Positions 18,501 through 27,244 are shown, counted from the stretch's first letter. The stretch is DNA of 64,000 nt from Bacillus sp. AFS037270 (GCF_002585305.1 NZ_NUNF01000039.1:36975-100974); one strand, 5' to 3'. The notes: generated by a model not told the origin, from the letters alone. Made by a program: numbers and translations.

Positions 18501-19348
18501 CAATTGGAATTATTACCTTCAATTCCAAACAACAAGCAAAAATTCAGGATTTCATAGATAAAAGGTTAAATGAGGATGAGCAGTTCAGCGCTGTTTACAA
18601 CCAAATGTTAACAAAAGATCTTGATGAAAGAGTCTTTATTAAAAATATTGAAAATGTCCAAGGGGACGAAAGGGACATAATCCTTTTCTCCATTGGATAT
18701 GCCAAAAATGAGGAAGGCAAGGTCTATAACCGATTTGGGATGCTAAACCAAAAAGGTGGAGAAAATCGTCTTAATGTTGCAGTTACGCGGGCAAAAGAAG
18801 GAATTACGGTTGTTTCAAGTATTGAACCAGAAGAGCTGAACGTTGCCAATACTGCTCAGATGGGTCCTAAATTACTGAAAGCCTATTTAAAATACGTAAG
18901 GGCTGTATCCTATTCGCAACTGGATCAAATTAAGGCGGTTATACAAGAGGTAAATGAAAGTGTAAGTACTCATGTTCAGGCTAGAGAACTGCACTTTGAT
19001 TCCCCGTTTGAAGAACAAGTTTATAGGCAGCTAAGAAATCTTGGTTATGAGGTTGCTACTCAAGTGGGTATGTCGGGGTACCGTATTGATTTGGCGATTG
19101 TTCATCCACAGGATTCATCCAGATATATCCTAGGAATTGAATGTGATGGAGCTATGTATCATAGTTCAGCGAATGCAAAGGAAAGAGACGTATACCGTCA
19201 AAAGTTCCTTGAAAGCCGGGGATGGACAATTGATCGAATCTGGAGCCGAAATTGGTGGAAGAATTCTTCCTCGGAGATTGAGAGAATTGACCAGAAAGTA
19301 AAAGAATTGTTGAGAGTTGAAGGTGTTCGGGAGAAAGTTGTAAAGTAA
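15590..19348 (+). CDS. DUF4011-helicase-Vsr-type nuclease, Hhe-like antiphage protein
   Basis: A 1252-residue protein. The N-terminus (MRDKLNDISRRNRSIRLLKL) matches DUF4011-type openings. A superfamily I helicase is split around a long helical insert: Walker A GPPGTGKSQVIVNL at about residue 318, then Walker B LVIFDEASQC and IAGDEKQLPP near 830-860, and motif V/VI NVAVTRAKEG near 1065. The last 100 residues form a Vsr/PD-(D/E)XK-like nuclease: FEEQVYRQLRNLGYEVATQV, YRIDLAIVHP, GIECDGAMYHSS and RIWSRNWW. The same domain order is described for the single-gene Hhe defence system. The gene stands alone between unrelated metabolic genes, as solitary defence genes often do. No frameshift or missing motif is seen. 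Confidence 0.75.
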   Translation: MKEKLLHMRDKLNDISRRNRSIRLLKLYNKWSFDLTELDTLSKLSKEKLSQSIVEQIVKQSKNEITLVKPTIEKETSMAISKKLTDLYRNIKGIEDESGIHDFYLGFPFLSGTLTDGTFFQAPLFLYPLRLEKNNVNSQKWVLKLEEGEPQINRTLFLAFKKLNNLTFTEDFYDQAAEIAANFSFEEWISFLKKYEMNVSFAPKGLTKLKEYNKEEEPAVGNLTLLENAIIGNFPQGGSSLVKDYEELILLSEESDLSLAGELIEPQDIEFDSELGDQERKVDTLEEVGILNLLQADGSQEEILKDARYKKGLVVHGPPGTGKSQVIVNLITDALKQDKKILVVCQKRAALDVVYQRLDGLGLSNHVALVHDEKNDRKKLYAKVGAVLEQNQVSFENALNQLTSTSNKLSSQENLLNSIAQALYSYQDFGLRLYDLYGLAKAVEDTTQIIELNEVLQSLNKDLLVDISEKVYTFAEWYERFGDDDFPLKDRKTFANFNMKEKLEVIELLNDVIEKARKAVEYIDTLDHEKITPGYTWLIENKLDKIYPDLEDGNKRTLQGLRLWWWTSVSGKNIIEELLEGEKFKGTSSSEWLKIKKSLIIMHQLGKVTKTMSEEIEKLKKYLNDSKVNDLKARVSEGDIPLSELDKMKEYIHRDFEELQQMDVYWNNCSDIEKKVILLLQKKTNKNESTLSDYWVELFKNSSYVHWIDQVEKKHPEVQKVSTNEFSRIRDSFANLIEDKRKLGGEFLIHTLTKKVESVQTSDSRNIRELKHQVGKKRQVWPLRRLVNKFAGNGLVDIMPVWLASPEIVSSIFPLKEGIFDLVIFDEASQCTVESGIPAVYRAKQVVIAGDEKQLPPFNMFQSSFVNEDDEEEEYDTDDSVSLLNLSKRRFPEKLLQWHYRSKYEELINYSNHAFYNGHVQIAPNVIPFKNPPAIKWKKVEGRWLNQSNEVEAIEVVNILKDILINQPGKTIGIITFNSKQQAKIQDFIDKRLNEDEQFSAVYNQMLTKDLDERVFIKNIENVQGDERDIILFSIGYAKNEEGKVYNRFGMLNQKGGENRLNVAVTRAKEGITVVSSIEPEELNVANTAQMGPKLLKAYLKYVRAVSYSQLDQIKAVIQEVNESVSTHVQARELHFDSPFEEQVYRQLRNLGYEVATQVGMSGYRIDLAIVHPQDSSRYILGIECDGAMYHSSANAKERDVYRQKFLESRGWTIDRIWSRNWWKNSSSEIERIDQKVKELLRVEGVREKVVK

Positions 19349-19363
19349 AATAGTAAATCAAGA

Positions 19364-19412
19364 GAGTGCAAAGTAATTTTCTTATACAGGAAATCATTTT
19401 GTGCTTTTTTTG
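19364..19412 (+). terminator. probable terminator of the Hhe-like gene
   Basis: An imperfect hairpin pairs GCAAAGTAATTTTC with GAAATCATTTTGTGC and is followed by seven T residues. Confidence 0.4.
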
Positions 19413-19815
19413 TTAAAGGCCACAAGTCAAAGAGGAAATGAAGATTTAGGTTTGTGTTTGAATTTTTGACCAGTTTAGCAAGTTTTAAGCGGTATGTAGA
19501 GGATTTATCCAGAAGATAAAAATTCGTTCCCCAGACTAATCGAATGGGGAAACTTGTTCTTTATTAATAATATAATTAGAATATTAAAATAATAAACGCA
19601 ATTCACTCTAAAAAATTAAATTTCTAATAAAATATGTTTTTTACCCTATTGTCGGGTTACTATTAAAATACTCCTAGGGTATAAAAATTTTTGTATTTTA
19701 TTAAATTGATAGAATTATTATACAAAAAATACTTTTTCCTGTTTGATATCTGTGGTATATTAAAAAAGTATTGTTTTTATTATATTAAAAATAATCTAAA
19801 AAGTAGGGGTGTTAT
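19413..19815. other. AT-rich intergenic region upstream of the amino-acid transporter
   Basis: A second hairpin (TTCCCC at about 19527 with GGGGAA near 19547) may add termination. The following 250 bases are very AT-rich and must contain the transporter promoter, but several overlapping TATA-like boxes make a choice unsafe. No gene seen. Confidence 0.35.
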
Positions 19816-19818
19816 TTG

Positions 19819-20589
19819 ATGAGAAAATTTGGTTTATTTAGTTTATTTTTAATTCTGACTGTCTTTATCGCAGCGTGCGGTAGCCAGGAAACATCAGGAG
19901 AGAAAACGAATAGTGAAAAGGTATATAAAGTCGGCGTGGACACGACTTACCCTCCATTTGAATATAAGGATGGAAATGAATATAAGGGTATTGATATTGA
20001 TTTGATTAATGCCATTGCGAAAAATCAGGGCTTTAAAATTGAACTTAATCCTATGGACTTCGGTGGTATTATTCCAGCCATGCAAGCCAATCAACTTGAC
20101 GTAGCTATTGCAGGGATGAGTATTACAGATGAAAGAAAAAAGGTAGTAGATTTCTCAACTCCGTATTTTGATGCAGGGTTAACAGTTGTTGTTAAAAAAG
20201 ATAATTCAACTATTAAATCAGTTAAAGATCTTAAAGGAAAAACAGTTGCTGTAAAAAAAGGAACAACGGGTGCTGAATATGCACAAGCTAATGCATCGAA
20301 ACTAGGAATTAATGTCGTTCAGTTTAATGATAGTCCAGCAATGTTCCAGGAAGTTTCTAATGGAAATGCAGATGCACTTATTGAAGACTACCCTGTTATC
20401 TCTTACGCTATTGCCCAAAAGGACCTTGGTTTGAAAATTGTCGGTGACCGCTTAAATGGAGATCAATATGGAATTGCTGTTTTGAAAGGGCAAAACAAGG
20501 ACTTAATTGAAAAAATTAATAAAGGTCTTGCTGAACTCAAAAAAGATGGAACATATGATAAAATTGTAAAAACTTATCTTGGTGAATAA
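19819..20589 (+). CDS. glnH: glutamine-type amino acid ABC transporter, substrate-binding lipoprotein
   Basis: 256 residues with a lipoprotein signal ([14 protein letters not shown], lipobox ending at the Cys). The mature part is a periplasmic-binding-protein type 2 domain: [40 protein letters not shown], then [20 protein letters not shown]. This tracks E. coli GlnH closely (polar amino acid binding Arg in ITDERKK and Asp in the EDYPV region). It captures an amino acid, probably glutamine, outside the membrane. ATG 19819 is preferred to TTG 19816 because of the spacing from AGGGGTG. A strong hairpin separates it from the permease gene. Confidence 0.85.
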   Translation: MRKFGLFSLFLILTVFIAACGSQETSGEKTNSEKVYKVGVDTTYPPFEYKDGNEYKGIDIDLINAIAKNQGFKIELNPMDFGGIIPAMQANQLDVAIAGMSITDERKKVVDFSTPYFDAGLTVVVKKDNSTIKSVKDLKGKTVAVKKGTTGAEYAQANASKLGINVVQFNDSPAMFQEVSNGNADALIEDYPVISYAIAQKDLGLKIVGDRLNGDQYGIAVLKGQNKDLIEKINKGLAELKKDGTYDKIVKTYLGE

Positions 20590-20600
20590 ATACTGATTGG

Positions 20601-20626
20601 GCGCGCATAAAGCGCGCTTTCTTTTT
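20601..20626 (+). terminator. attenuating hairpin between binding protein and permease genes
   Basis: GCGCGC, loop ATAAA, GCGCGC, then TTTCTTTTT. It is a textbook intrinsic terminator placed inside an operon, so part of the transcripts should stop here and the binding protein be made in excess over the membrane parts. Confidence 0.75.
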
Positions 20627-20642
20627 GAAAGGGGATGAAACA

Positions 20643-21287
20643 GTGGATATAATTGTTGCAGCTTTACCAATATTACTAAAAGGATTACAAGTCACACTTT
20701 ATATATTTGTTATTGCTATTATTCTAGGTTTTTTAATTGGTTTAGTGATGGCCTTGTTACGGCTCGCACCTCTTAAAATTTTGAATTGGATTGCAAAGGT
20801 GTATGTTGATGCGATTCGAGGAACTCCATTTATTGTACAATTGTTTTTTATATATTTTGGAGTGAATTCGCTGCATTTGATTTCCTTAAACAGTACAACA
20901 GCGGGTATTATCACTGTTGCGATTAATGCGGGGGCATATTTTGCAGAAATTATCAGAGCCGGAATTCAATCAATTGATAAAGGACAAACAGAAGCCGCTA
21001 GATCGATTGGTTTTACAGGAGCACAAACAATGCGTTACGTGGTCCTGCCTCAGGCTTTTAGAAGAATGCTTCCTACGATTACGAACCAATCCATTATTAG
21101 TTTAAAAGACACTTCGCTGTTATCCGTTATCGGTATTGCAGATTTAACACAGCAGGGTCAAATTCAGGCTTCAGCAACTTTTGAAGCATTTAAGATTTGG
21201 CTGGCTGTAGGTGTCATTTATTTTATCATTATTTATTTGTTAACCCTTCTTGCTAATTTTGTTGAAAGGAGGATTCAGGTTCGATGA
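20643..21287 (+). CDS. glnP: glutamine-type amino acid ABC transporter permease
   Basis: A HisM/GlnP-type permease of about 214 residues with five membrane helices and the EAA loop ([20 protein letters not shown] followed by [15 protein letters not shown]) that docks the ATPase. The first helix starts [23 protein letters not shown] 20643 is taken as start because AAGGGG lies 8 bases upstream, within the stretch immediately after the attenuator; a TTG 18 bases earlier would overlap the hairpin's T-run. Its stop overlaps the next gene by four bases (ATGA). Confidence 0.85.
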   Translation: MDIIVAALPILLKGLQVTLYIFVIAIILGFLIGLVMALLRLAPLKILNWIAKVYVDAIRGTPFIVQLFFIYFGVNSLHLISLNSTTAGIITVAINAGAYFAEIIRAGIQSIDKGQTEAARSIGFTGAQTMRYVVLPQAFRRMLPTITNQSIISLKDTSLLSVIGIADLTQQGQIQASATFEAFKIWLAVGVIYFIIIYLLTLLANFVERRIQVR

Positions 21288-22012
21288 GCATTATAACAGT
21301 AAAAAACTTAAGCAAATCATTTGGGAAACTAGAGGTTTTAAAAGATATTAACGCTGAAGTGCAAGAAAAAGAAGTAATATGTGTAATAGGCCCTTCTGGA
21401 TCAGGAAAGAGTACATTCCTTAGGTGCCTAAATCGCCTGGAAGAAATCTCAGGTGGTGAGGTAGTGATTAACGGACATAATATAACGGACCCAAAAATTA
21501 ATATCAACAAAGTTAGACAAGATGTTGGAATGGTATTTCAACAATTTAATCTATTCCCTCATAAAACCGTTTTAGAAAATATCACTTTAGGTCCTATTAA
21601 AATTCTTTCTATTAGTAAAGAGGCGGCTGAAAAAATGGCCCTTGAGTTACTTGATAAGGTAGGACTGAAAGAAAAAGCTAGCAGTTATCCGGGAGAATTA
21701 TCTGGTGGACAGAAACAGCGGGTTGCTATAGCAAGGGCCTTGGCTATGAATCCTAAAATCATGCTGTTTGACGAACCGACTTCTGCACTTGACCCGGAAA
21801 TGGTCGGTGATGTATTAGAGGTTATGAAGCAGCTTGCTAAAGAAGGAATGACAATGGTCGTTGTTACACATGAAATGGGATTTGCTCGGGAAGTTGGCGA
21901 TCGTGTTATTTTCATGGATGGAGGGTATATTGTAGAAGAAAATGAACCGAATCAGTTATTCGGAAGCCCTCAGCATGAGAGAACAAAGGCTTTCTTAAGT
22001 AAGGTGCTATAA
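21284..22012 (+). CDS. glnQ: glutamine-type amino acid ABC transporter ATP-binding protein
   Basis: 242 residues with every ABC motif: Walker [11 protein letters not shown]-loop [17 protein letters not shown], signature [19 protein letters not shown], Walker [14 protein letters not shown] and H-loop [13 protein letters not shown]. The [17 protein letters not shown] block is characteristic of polar amino-acid importers. The start codon overlaps the permease stop, so translation is coupled. The three genes make one importer; the substrate is inferred only from the binding protein. A long-stem terminator follows 130 bases downstream. Confidence 0.9.
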   Translation: MSIITVKNLSKSFGKLEVLKDINAEVQEKEVICVIGPSGSGKSTFLRCLNRLEEISGGEVVINGHNITDPKININKVRQDVGMVFQQFNLFPHKTVLENITLGPIKILSISKEAAEKMALELLDKVGLKEKASSYPGELSGGQKQRVAIARALAMNPKIMLFDEPTSALDPEMVGDVLEVMKQLAKEGMTMVVVTHEMGFAREVGDRVIFMDGGYIVEENEPNQLFGSPQHERTKAFLSKVL

Positions 22013-22145
22013 ACAGTTCCTAACCTCTTAAAAAGATGATCTCGCAATTACAATACGGACATGTGGTGTGAGGAGACACTAAAATGGTGTCCTAAGATAT
22101 ATTTAGGAAAAGTCAACCTGATTCCTTGAAAGTCGGGCTGACGTT

Positions 22146-22197
22146 AAGAGCGCAAAGTAACAACCTTAAATGGTCATTACTTTGCGCTCTTATTTTG
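22146..22197 (+). terminator. terminator of the glnHPQ-type operon
   Basis: A perfect 15-bp inverted repeat, AAGAGCGCAAAGTAA (22146-22160) with TTACTTTGCGCTCTT (22177-22191), then ATTTTGATTTTG. Confidence 0.75.
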
Positions 22198-22555
22198 ATT
22201 TTGATTCTGGTATTTTCCTTAAAAGAGGGAATTTCATTTTATAACAGAGAATTGAACATTTTGTTTTTATTTTGATTGACAATGGCAAGAGTCTGTGAGA
22301 ATATAATTTCATGAATTCGTTTTCAATATTTAGAAAATTCGCTCTAAAAAGAAATTGAGCAGCTTCTGTCCCCCCACATTCAATCTTAATTGTGGAAATA
22401 ATGATTTCTAATTTTTTTGGTGTTAAGAATTGAGGAAATTGTAACAGTATAGGAATAATAAAATTTATGTTAGATTATCTTACCTGTTACTAGTTTTCTA
22501 TTTTACATTAGGATATTCTTTACATAGAGTAATTGAATATTTTTACGGTTGATTG
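22198..22555. other. intergenic region upstream of the glycine riboswitch
   Basis: No gene is seen. It must contain the promoter of the riboswitch transcript; TTTACA-like and TATATT-like words occur at about 22500-22550 but are not decisive. Confidence 0.35.
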
Positions 22556-22735
22556 TATTGGGAGAGAGTGACGAATGTCGCCGCCGAAGGAGCAAATTCC
22601 ATAAAATCCTTGGAATAAATCTCTCAGGTAAAGAGAACCATTACATGACGTAACTCTGGAGAGTGCATATTTCTTAATATGCCACCAAAGGGGATCTGCT
22701 TTTTTGCAGGATAAACTTTCAGGTAAAAGGACAGA
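22556..22735 (+). promoter_or_regulatory. tandem glycine riboswitch
   Basis: Two aptamers in series carry the conserved glycine-riboswitch blocks. Aptamer 1: GGGAGAG (22560), GCCGAAGGAGCAA, AATCTCTCAGGTAAA. Linker plus aptamer 2: AACTCTGGAGAG, CCACCAAAGGGG, AACTTTCAGGTAAAAGGACA. The order and spacing match the B. subtilis gcvT leader. Here it controls an M20 hydrolase and MFS transporter rather than the glycine cleavage system. Expected to turn the genes on when glycine is bound by disrupting the following terminator. Confidence 0.93.
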
Positions 22736-22772
22736 GAAGGTAGAAACATTACCTTCTTCTGTCCTTTTTTTG
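22729..22772 (+). terminator. riboswitch expression-platform terminator
   Basis: GGACAGAGAAGGTA (22729-22742) pairs with TACCTTCTTCTGTCC (22750-22764), followed by seven T. The 5' arm overlaps the end of aptamer 2, the usual way glycine binding is coupled to termination. Confidence 0.88.
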
Positions 22773-22875
22773 TTGCCAAAGGGTTGTCCTGTAATTAATA
22801 AACCCAACATCAGCATAAAAAGTGACACATTTCTTTAATGCTGATAGGAAAATAATTATTTAGGAGGAGTAAAAT

Positions 22876-24306
22876 TTGAGTAAGGAAACATTGTTAGATT
22901 GGATTAGTAAAAATGAAGAAAGATTTACAGATGTTGCGCAAAAAATCTGGGAAAATCCACAGGTTGGCTATCAAGAGATCTTCGCATCTCAATTACAAAA
23001 AAGGATTTTAAAGGAAGCGGGCTTTACGATAAAATCGAATATTGGAGGAATACCAACAGCTTTTATTGCAGAATATGGATCAAATAGACCAGTAATTGGT
23101 ATTCTGGGTGAATTTGATGCACTGCCAGGCTTGTCACAACAAATAAGTTCTGAACGTAACCCAGTAGTCCAGAATGGACCTGGTCATGGCTGCGGACACA
23201 ATTTATTAGGAACGGCAGGAGTGGAAGCTGTGATGGCTCTTAAGGAGCAAATGGATGAAGAAATGCTGCCTGGAACGATACGATATTATGGTTGTCCAGC
23301 TGAAGAACTACTCTCCGGGAAAACGTTTATGGCTCGCGTTGGGGTATTTGATGATTTGGATTGCTCGCTGACATGGCATCCGGGAACGAACAATGTGACG
23401 GCGAATTTCAGTATGCAGGCATTAACGGCGATTGAATTTTTCTTTTCTGGTCGAACTTCCCATGCTGGAGCAGCTCCACATCTTGGACGCAGTGCTTTAG
23501 ATGCTGTCGAGTTAATGAATGTAGGTGCCAACTATTTACGTGAACATGTACCAGATGGTTCTCGGATCCATTATCAGATTACAAACGGGGGCATGGCTCC
23601 TAATATAGTGCCTGATGCTGCAAGTGTTTATTATTTCTTACGCGGTGAGAATCGTGAGCAGGTGGATGAATTAACGGAGAGATTAATAAAAGTGGCGCAG
23701 GGAGCGACTTTAATGACCGAGACTTCCGTAAAATGGGAAATCAAATCTGGTTGCTACGATACATTGCCAAATGAAACTCTAAATGATCTCATGTATCAGC
23801 AAGCTGAATCAATTGGCTCAATCGTCTATACGCAAGAAGAAGAGGCATTTGCTCAAGAGCTCTGCCAAAAAGTTGATCCATCTGTGTTGGCCGCTGCTAA
23901 ACACCAAGCCATTGGTGCAGATGATAAAATACTTGATCCTGGATTTTATAATGATAAGAAGGATTTTGGTAAAACCATGGGTGGATCATCGGACATAGGA
24001 GATGTCTCATGGATTACACCGCTCGGACAAGTTATGACAACGTGCGCACCTCTAGGAGTCCAGCTCCATACATGGCAGGCAACAGCTTCTTTTGGATCAT
24101 CCATTGGCATGAAAGGAATGCATTATGCAGCTAAACTAATGGCATCTTCTGCTTACGAATTATTACTGAATAAAGATGGTATTCTTGAAAAAGCAAAAGC
24201 AGAATTTACAGCTAGTACTAAAGGTGAGGCTTACAAGCCAGGTATTCCGGATAAGATTAAACCACCTGTGAAACATAGTGAGCTTTTTTCAGTGACAGTA
24301 ATATAA
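22876..24306 (+). CDS. M20 family amidohydrolase (AbgB-like)
   Basis: A 476-residue metallopeptidase/amidohydrolase close to p-aminobenzoyl-glutamate hydrolase subunit B. Metal-binding motifs are ILGEFDALPG, GPGHGCGHNLLG and YGCPAEE, with the dimerisation-domain histidine in GRTSHAGAAPHLGRSALDAV and a C-terminal TWQATASFGSSIGMKGM segment. TTG 22876 is the start, behind AGGAGGAG. It should cleave an N-acyl amino acid or dipeptide in the cytoplasm. The glycine riboswitch in front implies that glycine is a product or inducer, for example from an N-acylglycine. An MFS carrier gene follows 239 bases later. Confidence 0.87.
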   Translation: MSKETLLDWISKNEERFTDVAQKIWENPQVGYQEIFASQLQKRILKEAGFTIKSNIGGIPTAFIAEYGSNRPVIGILGEFDALPGLSQQISSERNPVVQNGPGHGCGHNLLGTAGVEAVMALKEQMDEEMLPGTIRYYGCPAEELLSGKTFMARVGVFDDLDCSLTWHPGTNNVTANFSMQALTAIEFFFSGRTSHAGAAPHLGRSALDAVELMNVGANYLREHVPDGSRIHYQITNGGMAPNIVPDAASVYYFLRGENREQVDELTERLIKVAQGATLMTETSVKWEIKSGCYDTLPNETLNDLMYQQAESIGSIVYTQEEEAFAQELCQKVDPSVLAAAKHQAIGADDKILDPGFYNDKKDFGKTMGGSSDIGDVSWITPLGQVMTTCAPLGVQLHTWQATASFGSSIGMKGMHYAAKLMASSAYELLLNKDGILEKAKAEFTASTKGEAYKPGIPDKIKPPVKHSELFSVTVI

Positions 24307-24544
24307 GATTGAATTATCACTATAATATAAACATTAATTGTAACAGAATTATTAAACAATGTAATTTACATGTAAAGGAACTCTATTAAAAATAAATGAT
24401 GATTTCAAGGTATAAGGGGTAGGTAGAATGGCATGGAAAAAATAATGATTCCAATACAACGACCCATTCTACCTAAAATATCTTGGACATCTAGTATATC
24501 GAGTAAATGTATAGTAGAAGAGTTATGAAAAGGAGCGTGTTGTA

Positions 24545-25783
24545 ATGGTTGAAAAAAATAGGGCCTCGAATAGCAAGATAATATTGTCAGTTCTCTTTTT
24601 TGGCTGGATCGTATCGTACATTGATCGAACAGTTATAAGTCTTTCACTTGTGCAAATTAGCGAAGATTTATCGCTTGATGCGTCAAAATTGGGAATAATT
24701 CTAAGTGCCTTTTTTATGGGTTATGCTTTGATGCAAATTCCGGGTGGATGGCTTGCAGATCGCTTCGGATCAAGGAGGGTTATCACAACTGCTATTTTAT
24801 TCTGGTCCATATTTACAGCACTTACTGGCATAGCCTGGTCACTAACCTCGTTAATTCTGATTCGCTTCCTTTTTGGAATTGGGGAAGGAGGATATCCTTC
24901 GGCTAGCACCAAAGCCATATCTGATTATTTTCCGGTTGCTAAAAGGACGAAAGCTCAATCAACCATGATGTCTTCAAATGCGCTGGGTGGTGCACTTGCC
25001 CCTATTATTTGTGCTCCTTTACTAGCTTTGTTGGGGTGGCGTCATGTATTTTGGGTTGTATCACTTCTTGGTATTATTGTAGTTGTCTGTTTCCTTCTAG
25101 CTACTAGAACTAAAGGTGAATACACTGGTTCGGATACCGCGCATAAGCCTAATAAAGAAGAATATAAACAGCTTCTTCGAAATTCCTATTTGTGGAAGGT
25201 TCTATTTGTTTTCTTCTTTATTAATATTACAAACTGGGGTCTCTCTTCATGGATGCCTACCTACTTAATGCAGGTTCTGGGAATTGATCTCAAATCAGTA
25301 GGACTTATCAGCGCCATACCTAGCTTGTTCATGGCAGTAGGAATGGTGATTAGTGGAAGAATCATCAATAAGTTTGGTTCTTATGCCAAGTATGGAGTCA
25401 TCGTTGGGATTTTTATAATGGGAGTATTTCTTTATCTGATGACGCTAGCTACTAGTATTAGCCAGGTGATTATCTATCAGTGTATTACTTTTATTTTTAC
25501 TTCTTTTATCATGAGCTTTATCTTCACGCTGCCCCACCGTGTTATGGAACAGAAGGTAGTAGGTACTGCCTTTGGTATCATAAATTTCGGAGGTCAAGCA
25601 GCAGGTATCTTTTCCCCGATGATCATGGGAGCTCTGATTGCTTCGTCAGGAGGATCTTACAAAAGTGCATTCTTATTCTTAACCATTTGCTGCTTAATCG
25701 CAGGAGTCATTGCATTTTCACTGCCGTCCAGTAAAAATAACCCTAAAGTAACTGAGCAACCAACGGTAAATACAGTAAGTTAA
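24545..25783 (+). CDS. MFS transporter, anion:cation symporter (ACS) type
   Basis: 412 residues with 12 predicted helices. The first helix and loop, WIVSYIDRTVISLSLVQISE, and the motif GGWLADRFGSRRV, then FGIGEGGYPSASTKAISDYF, are typical of the ACS family that carries organic anions such as glucarate, hexuronate and phthalate with protons. GGAGCG precedes ATG 24545. Being directly downstream of the riboswitch-controlled M20 hydrolase, it probably imports that enzyme's anionic substrate. Whether it is read from the same transcript or its own promoter in the 239-base gap is not clear; no terminator is seen between them. Confidence 0.83.
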   Translation: MVEKNRASNSKIILSVLFFGWIVSYIDRTVISLSLVQISEDLSLDASKLGIILSAFFMGYALMQIPGGWLADRFGSRRVITTAILFWSIFTALTGIAWSLTSLILIRFLFGIGEGGYPSASTKAISDYFPVAKRTKAQSTMMSSNALGGALAPIICAPLLALLGWRHVFWVVSLLGIIVVVCFLLATRTKGEYTGSDTAHKPNKEEYKQLLRNSYLWKVLFVFFFINITNWGLSSWMPTYLMQVLGIDLKSVGLISAIPSLFMAVGMVISGRIINKFGSYAKYGVIVGIFIMGVFLYLMTLATSISQVIIYQCITFIFTSFIMSFIFTLPHRVMEQKVVGTAFGIINFGGQAAGIFSPMIMGALIASSGGSYKSAFLFLTICCLIAGVIAFSLPSSKNNPKVTEQPTVNTVS

Positions 25784-25969
25784 GAGCCAAAAAAAACCAT
25801 TAAAACGTGGGAATTTTGGGAAAATTAATTGATTTGAGCATTAAAAGTGTGAAAGTAGGTTAATTACTAATAAGAAATAAATTTTATTATGTTAAAAAGT
25901 TATTAAATAAAAGATTTGTCTGTTATGAATTTTTTGATTATTCTGATTAGAAATTAAATATCGTGCGGA

Positions 25970-26075
25970 AGACGGTTGTGGTAGAGTGCAATTTTTACCC
26001 CACCGAAAGAGCAAGTTCCAAAAGGACCCTTGGAATAAATCTTCAGGCAGATGTACAGAGAACGGTAGTAGGAAT
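25970..26075 (+). promoter_or_regulatory. solitary glycine-riboswitch-like aptamer
   Basis: The sequence carries the glycine aptamer core: GGTAGAG (25980), CCACCGAAAGAGCAAG, a TTCC/GGAA helix, AATAAATCTTCAGGCAG and ACAGAGAACGG. It has one aptamer, not two, and the purine-rich 5' block is weaker than in the tandem copy at 22556. It lies 187 bases after the MFS gene and is followed by a strong terminator, with no metabolic gene immediately downstream. Confidence 0.75.
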
Positions 26076-26089
26076 TCAATACATGATAA

Positions 26090-26142
26090 AGTAGTTCAGT
26101 TTGGCTAAAAATATGATTGAGCCAAATTGAACTACTATTTTT
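26090..26142 (+). terminator. terminator after the solitary glycine aptamer
   Basis: AGTAGTTCAGTTTGGCT (26090-26106) pairs almost perfectly with AGCCAAATTGAACTACT (26120-26136) and is followed by ATTTTTAT. It may be the expression platform of the aptamer. Confidence 0.75.
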
Positions 26143-26362
26143 ATAGGAAAAAAGAATGGACAAAGGCTCCAGAAAGAAAAACATATCGACAAATAGTAGT
26201 ATCGGAAAATCAATGATAGAATAGTAATAATTACCAATATATCATAGAGCATATCCCCAAGGTTATTTAGAGAAACTTTTGACAGAATAACGTAAACATC
26301 AGAATGATGAATAAGTAGACTATAATGATATTATGTAAACCGTACGAAAAAAAGCAGCTAGT

Positions 26363-26812
26363 GTGGCAAAAAAGAAGCATAATACAAATAACACCCCAAG
26401 AAGGAAACTCTATAATCGTAGAGATTGTCTTCAGAATGCTAAAAAATGGGCTGAACAAAACAACGGTAATAACCTTGCAAAGAGATATAGTAATTGGTTT
26501 GGAGTAGACCTATACTGTGCCATTATAGAACTAAAAATGTTGGTCTATAAATTTAAACAGTCATACAAAGAGCAGGTAAAGAAATCGCTTGAGGCAAGAC
26601 AAAAACAGAAGAAGAAATGGAAGCTTGACAAAGAGCAGGTAGAAGATTTTGGGGAAGATATGTTTTACTTTGTAGCGGGATATACCGAAAACGGAGTGCC
26701 CTTTGGTTTAACAAGAGAGGAAATGGAAGAAGATTCTGAAACGTCGCCTATACTACAATCCAAAAAAAACAAAAATCACTTTAATATCAATGATGATGAC
26801 TTACCATTCTGA
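26363..26812 (+). CDS. hypothetical protein, basic N-terminus, acidic tail
   Basis: A 149-residue soluble protein starting at GTG 26363. The first 45 residues are very basic and read YNRRDCLQNAKKWAEQNNGN followed by NLAKRYSNWFGVDLYCAIIE, a pattern I recall only from uncharacterised Bacillus proteins. A lysine/glutamine-rich helix (residues 65-88) follows, and the protein ends in an acidic disordered tail, NINDDDLPF, like the acidic tips of single-stranded-DNA-binding proteins. A nucleic-acid role is possible but unproven. A -10-like TATAAT lies at 26321. The solitary glycine aptamer and its terminator are 220 bases upstream. Confidence 0.6.
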   Translation: MAKKKHNTNNTPRRKLYNRRDCLQNAKKWAEQNNGNNLAKRYSNWFGVDLYCAIIELKMLVYKFKQSYKEQVKKSLEARQKQKKKWKLDKEQVEDFGEDMFYFVAGYTENGVPFGLTREEMEEDSETSPILQSKKNKNHFNINDDDLPF

Positions 26813-27244
26813 CTACCGTAAAGTGTGTAATCCTTAAAAGGGCTGAAAAACCCTATAATACCAATGTTTACACAGCTATAGAAGTATAATTCTGAATCCT
26901 TTTTTAGGGTACGAACAGGGGATTATCAAGACTGTTTTTAAAATGTTGTACTTAATCAATTGATTGACAGCTACTATGTAAAATATTAGGGGATGAAAAT
27001 AAGGAAATTGGATTTTGTTACTTTGAGTAAGTATTTTACAAATAAAATGGATACCTAAATAAATAATTTAAACAGAGACTTTAAGTACCCGTTATTCATA
27101 GAACCGGCTTTTTATAACAATCAGTTTTAATTACTTTTTTTGGAATTTAAGATCGCGAGGTTCAAGTTATCAAACATAGTCGTTAGCTCGTGGAGTTTTA
27201 TTAAGCTCGGGAGTTTAGTTTAACACTGAAATTATATTAAACGA
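26813..27244. other. 430-base intergenic region without a gene
   Basis: AT-rich; no frame with a ribosome site. The word AACCGGCTTTTTAT near 27103 and an AGCTCG repeat near 27185-27210 are the only textures noticed. Confidence 0.35.
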
